Source of the DNA: Hypomesus transpacificus
Taxonomy: Eukaryota > Chordata > Actinopteri > Osmeriformes > Osmeridae
Assembly: GCF_021917145.1 (NCBI RefSeq)
Contig: NW_025813696.1
Coordinates: 427,607-491,606, forward strand
Direction of reading: 5' to 3'
Length of the DNA: 64,000 nt
The translations under genes and the position numbers were made by a program. The notes under the pieces are model-generated. The model was given only the letters and a program-made list of their open reading frames with translations. It ran no database searches and had not been told where the DNA came from. Shown one piece after another: positions 36,401 through 46,861 of the stretch (position 1 is the first letter of the stretch; each line of letters starts with the position of its first letter).

Positions 36401-39400
36401 GGAGATCAGCGAGGGGTTTTCTGACGATCTCTACTACATCACATCCCTCATCAGCAGAGTGGTACGCTGTACAGTCACACACACACACACATCAGCAGAG
36501 TGGTACGCTGTACAGTCACACACACACACATCAGCAGAGTGGTACACTGTACAGTCACACACACACACATCAGCAGAGTGGTACGCTGTACAGTCACACA
36601 CACACACATCAGCAGAGTGGTACGCTGTACAGTCACACACACACACATCAGCAGAGTGGTACGCTGTACAGTCACACACACACACACATCAGCAAAGTGG
36701 TACACTGTACAGTCACACACACACACACACATCAGCAGAGTGGTACGCTGTACAGTCACACACACACACATCAGCAGAGTGGTACGCTGTACAGTCACAC
36801 ACACACACATCAGCAGAGTGGTACGCTGTACAGTCACACACACACACATCAGCAGAGTGGTACGCTGTACAGTCACACACACACACATCAGCAGAGTGGT
36901 ACGCTGTACAGTCACACACACACACATCAGCAGAGTGGTACGCTGTACAGTCACACACACACACATCAGCAGAGTGGTACGCTGTACAGTCACACACACA
37001 CACATCAGCAGAGTTGTACGCTGTACAGTCACACACACACACATCAGCAGAGTGGCATGCTGTACAATCACACACATCCCTCTGAGTTGACCTCCATGTT
37101 TTCATGCAGGTTGATTTTGAGAGCAGTTTGTCAGAAAACCGCTTCACGGTCAAACCCAACGTGGATCCTGCTATTGATGAGAGTAAGTCCCAGCACCTAA
37201 ACCAGTTAGCTCCAGTCAACAGCCCCTGCACCAGTGGATATTCTTGCCTCCATTGGAACTGTAGAACATGTATTCTGTCACAGTTGTACCAGTAAAACAT
37301 GAGGTCTGAGGCTGTTCTCATGTTGTTCACATTGTGTTTTTAAGATGTCCAGTGATGTGAATATGTACAGTACCAGTCAAACGTTTGGACACATTAAATT
37401 TGAAAATGTGTGGAAAATTATGGGGCTGTGTTGTGTTGTGTTGTCCCTGCCAGAGAAGAGGACGATGATGGGGCTGTGTTGTGTTGTGTTGTGTTGTGTT
37501 GTGTTGTCCCTGCCAGAGAAGAGGAGGATGATGGGGCTGTGTTGTGTTGTGTTGTGTTGTCCCTGCCAGAGAAGAGGACGATGATGGGGCTGTGTTGTGT
37601 TGTGTTGTCCCTGCCAGAGAAGAGGAGGATGATGGGACTGTGTTGTGTTGTGTTGTCCCTGCCAGAGAAGAGGAGGATGATGGGGTTGTCAGACTTCTTG
37701 ACGGACGTGGCCCGGAGAGAGCTGGAGCACCTGGATGCTCGCATCCCTTCCTGCTGTGTCATCTACATTCCCCTGGTCTCTTCTCCTCTCACACCTGGTC
37801 ACACCTGGTCTCTCCTCCCCTCACACTTGTCACACCTGGTCTCTCCTCCCCACACACCTGGTCTCCTCCCCTCACACCTGGTCTCTCCTCCCCTCACACG
37901 TGGTCTCTCCTCCCCACACACTTGTCACAGCTGACCTCTCCTCCCCTCACTTGTCACACCTGGTCTCTCCTCCCCTCACTGGTCACACCTGGTCTCTCCT
38001 CCCCTCACACCTGGTCACACCTGGTCTCTCCTCCCCTCACACCTGGTCACACCTGGTGTCTCCTCCCCACACACCTGGTCACACTATGAACCCTAACTAT
38101 TACAGTAAACACGTGCAAGTTATTCTCACACAGCCTTTCTCTTAATTTATCTTTCTTTTTCTCTTCTCCAACTCTCTCCCTCTCACTTCTTCTCTCCTCC
38201 TCCCTCCCCCTCACTCCCTCCCTCTCTCCTCCCTCCCTCTCTCTTCCTCCCTCTCTCTCCCTCTCTCCTCCCTCCCTCTCTCTTCCTCCCTCTCTCTCTC
38301 TGTCCTCCTCCCTCTTTCCTCTCTCAGATAGGGTTTCTGCTGTCAGTCCCCAGGCTGCCCAGCATGGTGGAGAAAGAGGATTTCATGATTGAGGGCCTTG
38401 ACTTCATGGTGCATTCTAGTTTATGCATTTCTTTGATTTCACAAAGTACTTTAGTTTGTTGTTGCTTTTTGACTGTGTGTTTTGTATGCTTGTGTGTCTG
38501 CCTGCATGTATATATGTATCTCCATTGTGTGTCTGCGTGTGTGTGTGAATCTGTGGGTGTGTGTACGCGTGTGTGTGTGTTCAGTTCCTGTCTGAGGAGC
38601 GTCTACACTACCGCAGCCAGAGGACCAAGGAGCTGGACAACCTCCTGGGAGACCTGCACTGTGACATCCGAGGTCAGCCTTGTCTCCCTCTCCTCTCCAC
38701 CTGCTCCTCTTCGCCCCTGGCCCCCTGCTCCTCTTCTCCCTCTCCCCCTGCTCCTCTTCTCCCTCTCCCCCTGCTCCTCTTCCTCTCCCCCTGCTCCTCT
38801 TCTCGCTCTCCCCCTGCTCCTCTTCTCCCTCTCCCCCTGCTCCTCTTCTCCCTCTCCCCCTGCTCCTCTTCTCCCTCTCCCCCTGCTCCTCTTCCTCTCC
38901 CCCTGCTCCTCTTCTCCCTCTCCCCCTGCTCCTCTTCTCCCTCTCCCCCTGCTCCTCTTCCCCCCCCTCTCCCCCTGCTCCTCTTCTCCCTCTCCCCCTG
39001 CTCCTCTTCTCCCTCTCCCCCTGCTCCTCTTCTCCCTCTCCCCCTGCTCCTCTTCTCCCTCTCCCCCTGCTCCTCTTCCCCCCCTCTCCCCCTGCTCCTC
39101 TTCTCCCTCTCCCCCTGCTCCTCTTCTCCCTCTCCCCCTGCTCCTCTTCTCCCTCTCCCCCTGCTCCTCTTCCCCCCCTCTCCCCCTGCTCCTCTTCTCC
39201 CTCTCCCCCTCCCCGTTCCATGTGTGGTGTGTCAGGCTGTTCCAGACCCTGGGCTGACTCACATCTGTGTGTCAGACATGGAGACGGCGGTGATGACCCA
39301 GCTGCAGAGCAGCGTGCTGGAGAGGAGTGCCTGTCTCTACAAGGTCTGGGAGCTGAACATGGAGTGGGCTGATGGCTGTATTGTGCTGGACTGCTGTTGT

Positions 39401-41941
39401 TTATCGTGTGTGTGTGTATGTGTGTGTGTGTGTGTGTGGAGGTTCTGGACCTGACTGCTGAGCTGGACTGTCTGATGGCTCTGAGCCACGCCTCCCAGGA
39501 GTACGGATACACTTCCCCCTCTCTGGCCAATCACAGGAGGATAGTACTAGCTGAGGCCAGGTACACACACACTACCTCACACACACACTACCTCACATAT
39601 ATACACTCAAATATATAAGTACATAATCACACACATCAGGGTTTCCTCAGCACTTTGCAGTTAAGGCGGCCGCCTAAGCAACACACACATGCCGCCTTAC
39701 CTACATTGAAATTTTGGTTTTTTTCCGCCAGCAAACCCCACCCTACCACCTTAACTAACACATTTTCTGCGGGAAACCCTGCACACACATAGGCATGTAC
39801 ACCTTCACACACACAAACAGTTGATATTACATTTATCTTATCTTATTACAGTTGCTTTTGTACAAAACAACATACAAATACTCCCCAGGCACCCCCTGCT
39901 GCAGGTGTGCTCTCCTGTGCTTGTGTCCAACTCCTTCCAGAGCTCCAACACACAAGGCAGAGTCAAGGTCATCACTGGGCCCAACTCTTCTGGCAAGAGC
40001 ATGTACCTCAAGCAGGCAAGACACTCCCTCCCAAACACAGCACCAGTACACAAAGACACTGCGTCCAGGTGACTTACAAATGTTTTCATGTTTGCTCATT
40101 TCCTAGGTTGGTCTGATTGTGTTCATGGCTCTGATTGGGTCAGACGTGCCAGCGAGAGAGGCAGAGATTGGTCTGGTGGATGGAATCTTCACCCGCATGC
40201 AGAGCAGAGAGTCCGTGTCTGTAGGCCTCAGCACCTTCATGATAGACCTCAAGCAGGTATACTCACCCCACAGACGCATGCTGTTGGACAACAGTCTACT
40301 ATCAAGGGGAAATGTTAGTCTGTCTGCCTGCCTGTGTTCCAGATGGCTCATGCCCTGAACCACAGCACTGGAGAGTCGCTGGTTCTCATCGACGAGTTTG
40401 GGAAAGGAACCAACACGGTGAGGGAAGGAAAGAGGGGGGTGGGGAGGGAAGGAAGGGGGTGGGGAAGGAGGAAGGGGGAGAGCGTCTGCTATCAGCAGTC
40501 AAGCGCTCTAACCACTGAGCTACACCCTCCCCTGGATGGTTCCTAAACCCTCCCCCCCTCTCTCCAGGTGGATGGTCTGTCCCTTCTAGCGGCGTCCGTC
40601 TCTCATTGGCTGAAGAGGGTTCCTGCCGAGGTTCCTCACATCCTATTGGCTACTAACTTCCACAGCCTGCTGCAGCTGGGTCTGCTGCCCTCCTCCAGCC
40701 TACTGTCCCTGCTGGTACCGAAACACCCCGCAGAAACACCCTGCAGAAACACCCCGCAGAAACACCCCGCAGAAACTCCCTGCAGAAACACCCTGCAGAA
40801 ACACCTTGCAGAAACGCCCTGCAGAAACACCCCGCAGAAACACCCCGCAGAAACACCCTGCAGAAACACCCTGCAGAAACACCCTGCAGAAAAACTCCCT
40901 ACAGAAACACCCTGCAGAAACACCCTGCAGAAACACCCCGCAGAAACACCCTGCAGAAACACCCTGCAGAAACACCCCACAGAAACACCCTGCAGAAACA
41001 TCTCACTAACATCATGTGTGTGTGTGTGTGTGTGTAGACCCTGGAGACAACGTTAGATGGGGAGGAGTTGGTGTTTCTGTACCAGCTGAAGGAGGGGATC
41101 TGTTGTTCCAGCTACGCTGCCAACATCGCCTCACTGGCAGGCCTGCCCAGCAGCCTGGTGCAGAGAGGAGTGGAGGTACACACACACACACACGTTCTTA
41201 CCAGCATACACACACACACAGGATATCAAGGATATATGATAAAGATATCAAGTATATATGATAAGGATATATGATAAGAATATAAAGGATATATGATAAG
41301 GATATAAAGGATATATGATAAGGATATAAAGGATATATGATAAGAATATAAAGGATATATGATAAGGATATAAAGGATATATGATAAGAATATAAAGGAT
41401 ATATGATAAGGATATAAAGGATATATGATAAGGATATAAAGGATATATGATAAGGATATAAAGGATATATGATAAGGATATAAAGGATATATGATAAGGA
41501 TATAAAGGATATATGATAAGGATATAAAGGATATATGATAAGGATATCAAGATAAGTGGATTTCATCCGTCTTTGTATGGATGTGAAGGTGTCTGAACTC
41601 TACAGAACAGGGAAGACTATTAACCGCATAGATGGACCATCTTCAGAGGACCTGGCAAGCAGGTTCGTCTGACCACACTCATACACACACACTCATACAC
41701 ACACATTCATTTAATTACACACAAACACACACATATACACACACTCGTATACACACACACACACACACACACACTAATGGCAGACAAGGCAACATGACAG
41801 ACATACAAACACGTGTGTGTGTGGTCCAGCTGTGCGCGTGTGGTGGACACATTCCTGAGTGTGGACCTGGAGGACAGTAGTGTGGACCTGCAGATCTTCA
41901 TGAAGGAGCAGCTTCTGCCCTCTGGTGGTGGTCGGCTGTAG
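31023..41941 (+). CDS. msh5: MutS homologue 5 (MSH5), meiotic recombination
   Basis: 25 coding exons: 31023-31115, 33095-33218, 33313-33393, 33571-33624, 34550-34671, 34812-34921, 35007-35042, 35145-35227, 35313-35358, 35565-35703, 35849-35911, 36333-36461, 37110-37182, 37666-37775, 38328-38408, 38585-38672, 39276-39343, 39442-39560, 39889-40015, 40107-40256, 40343-40417, 40568-40714, 41038-41175, 41589-41662, 41830-41941. They join in phase to 813 residues (human 834). MSH5 pairs with MSH4 as a sliding clamp that stabilises Holliday junctions and promotes meiotic crossovers in the nucleus. The clamp and lever region includes [14 protein letters not shown] and ENRFTVKPN. The ATPase has Walker A GPNSSGKS (570-577), signature STFMIDLKQ (624-632) and Walker [11 protein letters not shown] (645-654). 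The ATPase motifs are intact. One intron, after exon 19, is GC-AG. Introns 1, 4 and 18 carry DNA transposon remnants, and exons 5, 12 and 14 have duplicated splice sites. Confidence 0.97.
31226..32035. mobile_element. Nonautonomous hAT element, 810 bp, with perfect target duplication
   Basis: The ends are inverted copies of CAGGGCTCAAAATW. The flanks are identical 8-base duplications GTAGTGTG (31218-31225 and 32036-32043). Eight-base duplications and a CAGGG start are typical of hAT transposons. No transposase frame survives. The element sits in msh5 intron 1. Confidence 0.9.
32056..33020. mobile_element. Nonautonomous hAT element, 965 bp
   Basis: It begins CAGGGGTGTC and ends GACACCTTTA, and is flanked by ATCTAGTC (32048-32055) and ATCTAGAC (33021-33028), an 8-base duplication with one mismatch. 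The ends carry GGGCCAC / GTTGGCCCACGAGCC words typical of Charlie-like hAT ends. It lies only 20 bases from the previous element, also in msh5 intron 1. Confidence 0.85.
33676..34419. mobile_element. hAT-like DNA transposon remnant with zinc-finger fragment
   Basis: The ends are imperfect inverted repeats (CAGGGTTCCCGCGGG and the complement of CAGGGTTCTTGCAGG). Many GTCTTAAA words lie near both ends. On the + strand at about 34068-34210 a decayed frame reads [20 protein letters not shown], resembling the BED/zinc-finger-like N-terminus of fish hAT-derived proteins. I see no clear target duplication. It lies in msh5 intron 4. Confidence 0.7.
34461..34552 (+). repeat. msh5: 30-bp repeat, 3 copies, containing the msh5 exon 5 acceptor
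   Basis: Three tandem units each hold a pyrimidine tract and the acceptor (GTTGTACTCCTGCAG|GTGTA). The third is the real junction (exon start 34550). The upstream copies would introduce a TGA at once. Confidence 0.92.
36447..37075 (+). repeat. msh5: 39-bp minisatellite, 16 copies, containing the msh5 exon 12 donor
   Basis: Each unit begins with the last 13 bases of exon 12 (ATCAGCAGAGTG) and the donor GTACGC, then GTACAGTCACACACACACAC. The first copy is the genuine exon end (36461). Most intervals are 39 bases; the first is 41. Confidence 0.96.
37422..37690 (+). repeat. msh5: 48-63-bp minisatellite, 5 copies, containing the msh5 exon 14 acceptor
   Basis: Each unit has TGTTGTCCCTGCCAG followed by the first 20 bases of exon 14 (AGAAGAGGAGGATGATGGGG). 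The copies start at 37445, 37508, 37561, 37609 and 37657; the last is the real junction (exon start 37666). The last three are 48 bases apart and remain in one open frame. Confidence 0.95.
37771..38090 (+). repeat. msh5: 22-30-bp CT-rich array beginning at the msh5 exon 14 donor
   Basis: Units of CACCTGGTCTCTCCTCCCCT start at the exon 14 end, where the true junction reads CCCCTG|GTCTCTTCTCC. Many copies therefore repeat the CCTG|GTCTCT donor context. Confidence 0.9.
38690..39215 (+). repeat. CT-rich minisatellite, msh5 intron 16
   Basis: About two dozen copies of CCCCCTGCTCCTCTTCTCCC begin some 20 bases after the exon 16 donor (exon end 38672) and run to about 60 bases before exon 17. Confidence 0.95.
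39637..39781. mobile_element. 145-bp hAT-like miniature element, msh5 intron 18
   Basis: Terminal inverted repeats CAGGGTTTCC. The flanks are ACACACAT on both sides, with one extra base on the right. A GGCGGCCGCC word lies near the left end. No coding capacity. Confidence 0.7.
40016..40106 (+). other. msh5: GC-AG intron 19 of msh5
   Basis: The exon 19 end reads AAGCAG|GCAAGA, and intron 19 ends TTTCCTAG before exon 20 ([11 protein letters not shown]). No GT donor keeps the frame between the Walker A exon and the next exon. The remaining donor bases fit the consensus well, as is usual for GC donors. Confidence 0.85.
40483..40540 (-). pseudogene. tRNA-derived fragment (5' half), probably SINE-related
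   Basis: Read on the minus strand it contains GTGTAGCTCAGTGGTTAGAG, a good polymerase III A box and D arm, followed by CGCTTGACTGC resembling the start of an anticodon arm. No T arm or B box follows. It fits a truncated tRNA-derived SINE head or tRNA half, inside the 150-base msh5 intron 21. Confidence 0.6.
40720..41005 (+). repeat. 13-bp minisatellite, about 21 copies, at the msh5 exon 22 donor
   Basis: Units of CAGAAACACCCTG / CAGAAACACCCCG start about six bases after the exon 22 donor (exon end 40714, CTGCTG|GTACCG). Every unit offers a CTGCAG acceptor-like trinucleotide context. Confidence 0.95.
41221..41556 (+). repeat. 22-bp AT-rich minisatellite, msh5 intron 23
   Basis: About 15 copies of GATATATGATAAGGATATAAAG between a (CA)n run and the exon 24 acceptor (exon start 41589). 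Confidence 0.96.
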
Positions 41942-42117
41942 TGCAGCTGGAATCCCAGTGGACCAGTGGTCTTACCAGAGGTTATGGTTAAGGTCTCACA
42001 CAGAGACACTGGCCAGACCTGTCCTGCTGTCAACCAGACTGTCCTCAGTCTCTGGGACTCTGTGACATGGGAACTGTCAGCGTATTCCATACATACCATA
42101 CACCTCATACTTTCATA

Positions 42118-42233
42118 TTTATTATCAGTTCAAAATATCCAATATACAAAACTGTCATTTGCCAGATTGAGAGACTACAGACCACCAACTAAATACAGTA
42201 CTGTTTAGACTAAGCATGTTTGTGACAAATAAA
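42118..42233. terminator. Crossed poly(A) signals of msh5 (+) and ly6 (-)
   Basis: AATAAA on the + strand at 42228-42233 ends msh5. AATAAA on the - strand at 42123-42118 ends the ly6-type gene. Because each signal lies beyond the other, the two 3' UTRs should overlap by roughly 130-150 bases. Confidence 0.65.
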
Positions 42234-42297
42234 AATGTGGTCTTCTTGTGCATGGGTTGGCGTAGTCATGGTAACAGAATGGAGAAGTGCATGCTGG

Positions 42298-44985
42298 TCA
42301 TTGTAGGCGTACAGATGGTGCTGCGAGGAATATGGCAGACAGAGAAGCCATAGCGAGAGGGAGGCGTGTGATGAGAGGCAGCGAGGGGGCCGCGTTGCAC
42401 AGGTCTGTGTCACAGCAGCTTCTAGTCATGGTGTAGAAGGTCATGTTGGGGAAGATCTCCACCCTGGTCACCAACTCGCACTCCTCTGCACGCTCACAGC
42501 CCAGTATCTTCACATCCAGCACATCCGCTAGGGAACACACAGACGTCACACACTTTACCCCAAAAAAGCAGAAACACCGTTCTTCAGGGTACACATGTAT
42601 TTTTTTATTTTTTGTCTATAGTTGTGTCAGTGTTGACATCTTTCAAATCAGCCAGTGCAGCACCTCTCCTCACTGACCTGCCCTCCCCCAGCCAGTGCAG
42701 CACCTCTCCTCACTGACCTGCCCTCCCCCAGCCAGTGTAGCACCTCTCTTCACTGACCTGCCCTCCCCCAGCCAGTGCAGCACCTCTCCTCACTGACCTG
42801 CCCTCCCCCAGCCAGTGTAGCACCTCTCCTCACTGACCTGCCCTCCCCCAGCCAGTGTAGCACCTCTCCTCACTGACCTGCCCTCCCCCAGCCAGTGCAG
42901 CACCTCTCCTCACTGACCTGCCCTCCCCCAGCCAGTGTAGCACCTCTCCTCACTGACCTGCCCTCCCCCAGCCAGTGCAGCACCTCTCCTCACTGACCTG
43001 CCCTCCCCCAGCCAGTGTAGCACCTCTCCTCACTGACCTGCCCTCCCCCAGCCAGTGCAGCACCTCTCCTAACTGACCTGCCCTCCCCCAGCCAGTGTAG
43101 CACCTCTCCTCACTGACCTGCCCTCCCCCAGCCAGTGCAGCACCTCTCCTCACTGACCTGCCCTCCCCCAGCTAGTGTAGCACCTCTCCTCACTGACCTG
43201 CCCTCCCCCAGCCAGTGCAGCACCTCTCCTCACTGACCTGCCCTCCCCCGGCCAGTGTAGCACCTCTCCCCAGCGCTGCAGTTGGTCTTGGTGGTGAAGC
43301 AGGCGTCCCACAAGCCCAGGTCACAGCGGAAACACTCCAGCGGCTCCTGCTCCAGCAGGGTCACATCCTCACCTGGAAGCACAGAGCACACTGCTGTCAC
43401 TACACCAGTCACACAGACCTCCAGACACACAGACCTCCAGTCACACAGACCTCCACACACACAGACCTCCACACACACAGACCTCCAGTCACACAGACCT
43501 CCACACACACAGACCTCCAGTCACACAGACCTCCAGACAAATAATAAACTACTATCCACACGTAAAGAAAATAATTATTTGGCACTGAAGTCCCTGGTCC
43601 AGTTTAGGTGCCAGGTTGTAGTCAGGAGGTTGCAGCCTTTTATTTACTTGTGGGTTGGCAGTCAAAATGATCTTGTTACGTCTATAGGATTGAGTCATAG
43701 ATTTAACATACATTAATCAGGTTTTGGTCCTGGACTTTCAAAAGGGATCCTCATTAAAAGATCTGAAAGGTAACGCCTAACTCATATCTGGAAACATCTC
43801 AGGGTGGGATGTGTACATGGTGAAACACCTCATGGTGGGATGTGTACATGGTGAAACATCTCAGGGTGGGATGTGTACATGGTGAAACATCTCAGGGTGG
43901 GATGTGTACATGGTGAAACATCTCAGGGTGGGATGTGTACATGGTGTTAGCTGCTCTGGAAAACATCCCTCATCACAACAAATCCTTACACACATGTTGT
44001 AGCTCTCTTTAAATGTGTCAAGGGAGAGAACACTGGATACTCTAGTCTAAATGTAATTTGTATCAATACTTTCCTTGGGCTCTTAAAGGTTAGTGCTTCT
44101 AGTAATTCAGTAACATCCTTTTGCCACACATTTCTGGGAGAGAGCTAATCTTCCAGTCCCTGGAGGGGGTCTCACCCCCTTGGCTACACTAATCTTCTGA
44201 TGATCCTGTCATCTTGTTATGCAGTGCCAGCTCAGGTGAACAGTAAATGGCCCAGAGATTTGGGGCTTTGCCTGCCGATGAGTAAAGCCAAGACGTGATG
44301 ACACTAGTTAAACTAGGACTACGTGTTTTAATAACTAACCAGAACTACGTTTTCACAGCAAATCAATAATCATTTGTATGCCGTCTGTGTCCATATCATT
44401 ATTGGAAACTTTCCAGAAAGTCTGTCTGCAGTGTCTTTATGATGACATATTGTGGTGGTGATAGTTACAGGTACTACTAACTGCAGAACTGAATGTAATC
44501 CAAAAGCCAATTATCTTACATTACATTTGTGTAGGTTAAGAAGTAGGTTTAAAGTGTATCTGATTAAAAATAAAATAATAATGTATACCCTTTAATGTAC
44601 TATAGGTTACACTTCCTAGTAAATATATATTTGGGAAGGGTTTGTTCAAGATTCATCAAATGCAATTAAAACATTTTATTAATAGGTAGCAAGGATCTCA
44701 GTCACTCATTGTTATTTTTTACTTTGATCAAAATAATACAAATATTCACATTCACAAATGTGAATAGTTGTGATGTATTTAATCACAAATACACAAGATT
44801 ATTATTATGTCCAGTAATGTATCTTTACATTCTTTACAAATTATTGCATAATTCAACCAGCTTTGTGCTACCATGAACAACATCTAAATATCCCAGAGTA
44901 AACCTTACCCAGGCCTTCCAAACTCACCTTGAGCAGGGATGAGTATCACAATGGCAAAAACACCAGAGAAAAGGAATCCTCTCAT
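42298..44985 (-). CDS. Ly6/uPAR-domain protein, predicted GPI-anchored
   Basis: Three coding exons, 44928-44985, 43238-43372 and 42298-42527, join in phase to 140 residues, the classic Ly6 arrangement of signal peptide exon plus two domain exons. Residues 1-19 (MRGFLFSGVFAIVILIPAQ) are a signal peptide. The three-finger domain starts LECFRC and ends SCCDTDLCN, with ten cysteines in a Ly6-like order and GERCYTG and ILGCERAEEC between. The tail after CN is hydrophobic with no charged cytoplasmic part, fitting a GPI signal. Such proteins act at the cell surface; the CYTG and late CC...LCN pattern recalls the SPACA4/Bouncer group, but I cannot assign a ligand or orthologue. It is convergent with msh5. 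Exon 2 ends inside a 40-base array that repeats its own donor. The fold is shared with snake three-finger toxins, but nothing here indicates a toxin. Confidence 0.8.
42656..43268 (-). repeat. 40-bp minisatellite, about 15 copies, containing the ly6 exon 2 donor
   Basis: In gene sense each unit holds about 32 bases of the end of exon 2 (core GAGAGGTGCTACACTGG then GGGGGAGGGCAG) followed by the donor GTCAGTGA. The copy nearest exon 2 is the genuine one (exon end 43238). The 40-base period is not a multiple of three. Confidence 0.95.
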
Positions 44986-46814
44986 TTCAGACCAGATTTC
45001 AAGTACATTTAATTGTTAACTACAGTAAAGGGTTGTGTGGTTTGCAGGCACAGTACAGCTGGATTAGTGTGTATTAAACCATGGACCAATCACAGCTGCT
45101 TAAAGGTTGTTTGCCAGGAAATGGGTGTGAGATTTTTCTATCAATTTTATTTGGATGCAAAACTGCAAGAACCAACAAAAGTCAATTTGAAGTTGACCTT
45201 GTCCTTTAGTACAAATTCAAATCTATAGGCAGGAGATTAGGTGACATGTTTAGTAAAACAATGTAAAGGTTATATAGGGAAGAATCCAAACTGTAAGTGT
45301 CCGGAATTGGATTAAAACCCATTTAAGGTCTTCTCAGTGCACCTGGAGAAGCCAATTAAAGTTAATGAGCTAATTTGGCAAATGCCTAGTAGGCTACTCA
45401 TTAATGAGCCGGACGGCCATGGCCTGATTAACTATTGTCTGTGCCCTGGGCAACAAGGCTCAAGCTTTATGTCAAATAAACATTTTACAAGCCGTTTTTC
45501 AATTGGTAAAATCTTGTCTAGAGAAGGTGATTTTGTCTCAATTTTTCAGCCTCATAGAATGTAAGCTAGCTGGCGTTAGGCTACTTGTAAAATGCATAGA
45601 TAATGTTTAACAGTAAAATCTCAATTTAGCTTTGCACCAAAGTTAAAACATATTTGAGTGTGCTAACATTAGCAATAACGTCAGCAAGTTTAAGGTGTAG
45701 CCTATGCATAGGCTAACCATTAAATTAGCAGCACATTTCCCGTATTACAATGATTAAACATGCACCTAACTGAAAGTAATGTACGGGCACCATCTCGCAG
45801 TCTCTTTCTTTTTTTCCTCCCCTGACTCCGGTCTTTTTAAGCCCATTTTATAAAAGTTGACCTAGCTTACTGTCATTGTTAACCCTGTTGGCTTACTGTC
45901 AAAGTTCACAGCGAGTGTGTATTTGTTTGTTTTTTTTTTTTTTTTTGGGGGGGGGGGTGCTTTTTTTGAGCATTTAAATTGTTCTGCCTGTTTTGTAATA
46001 TACGTGCCTAATAATTCTATAATAAATAATATCGGCATTATAAGTATTATAACTATGATGATATTTCAGTTGGCTATTTTTTGGTGCCCCCGCAGGAGTT
46101 GGTGCGCTACGCACAGGGCGTAGTGCGCGTTACAGGAGAGGCGGCACTGGCGACTACACTACACAAACAATGTTTTTTTCGTGATTTAACATAATATTTG
46201 GATCAAACGAGTTGCAATAAAGTATTCACGTCAAGGAAAGTTAGGACTGCTTTCATAACGTGATATCACATTTTAGTTGACATGGTCCAGGGCCCCTTAG
46301 ATGTCCCCCTGCAAGTGCCCAGTTGCCTAATGGTTAATCCGGCCCTGCGGGACGGCTTGTCTGTTTGTCTTCATGCTCACAGATCACTATCGATGGTGGT
46401 CTAGTTGCAGATAGGCCTACTGCAGGAACATCTTACATCTTTGTTGTAGGCCTAACTATACGCTGGAGAAGCTGTAGAACATCAGCTAGGCTGAGGAGGT
46501 TCCTTCTCTTGTGATCGCGGTCGAGTGCAAAATGAATGGGAGTCTATGGAACTAAATGCCTAAAGTTGTCACAAACCCGGCTCAGTGTTTGCGACAGAAA
46601 AAATGGGAACGTGCGTGAGAGGACTTTCTGCTGTGGTCATTTATTAACCGGTTACACAAATAATAATATAAAAATTAACCAATGATGAGGTATGTAAGTC
46701 AGTAGGTCTGTAGTAGCCTAACATGTGGGTGTGAGTGAATCATGATGTTGAGCAGTGTTGAAGGGTGTATTAACAAAAGTCAGAAGTCTTCTCTCTGCTT
46801 CCGACATCCTCTTT

Positions 46815-46861
<47 letters not shown>

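Noticed and set aside
38364-39530. Long Pro/Ser/Leu (+) and Glu/Gly/Arg (-) open frames
   Set aside because: They come from the CT-rich minisatellite in msh5 intron 16; only exons 15 to 18 of msh5 within the region are real coding sequence.
42298-44985. Possible three-finger toxin
   Set aside because: The Ly6 fold is shared with snake toxins, but the exon structure, GPI-type tail and fish context fit an ordinary Ly6/uPAR cell-surface protein.
45917-46123. 68-codon frame after a T/G run
   Set aside because: It starts in a homopolymer, is short, and resembles no known protein.
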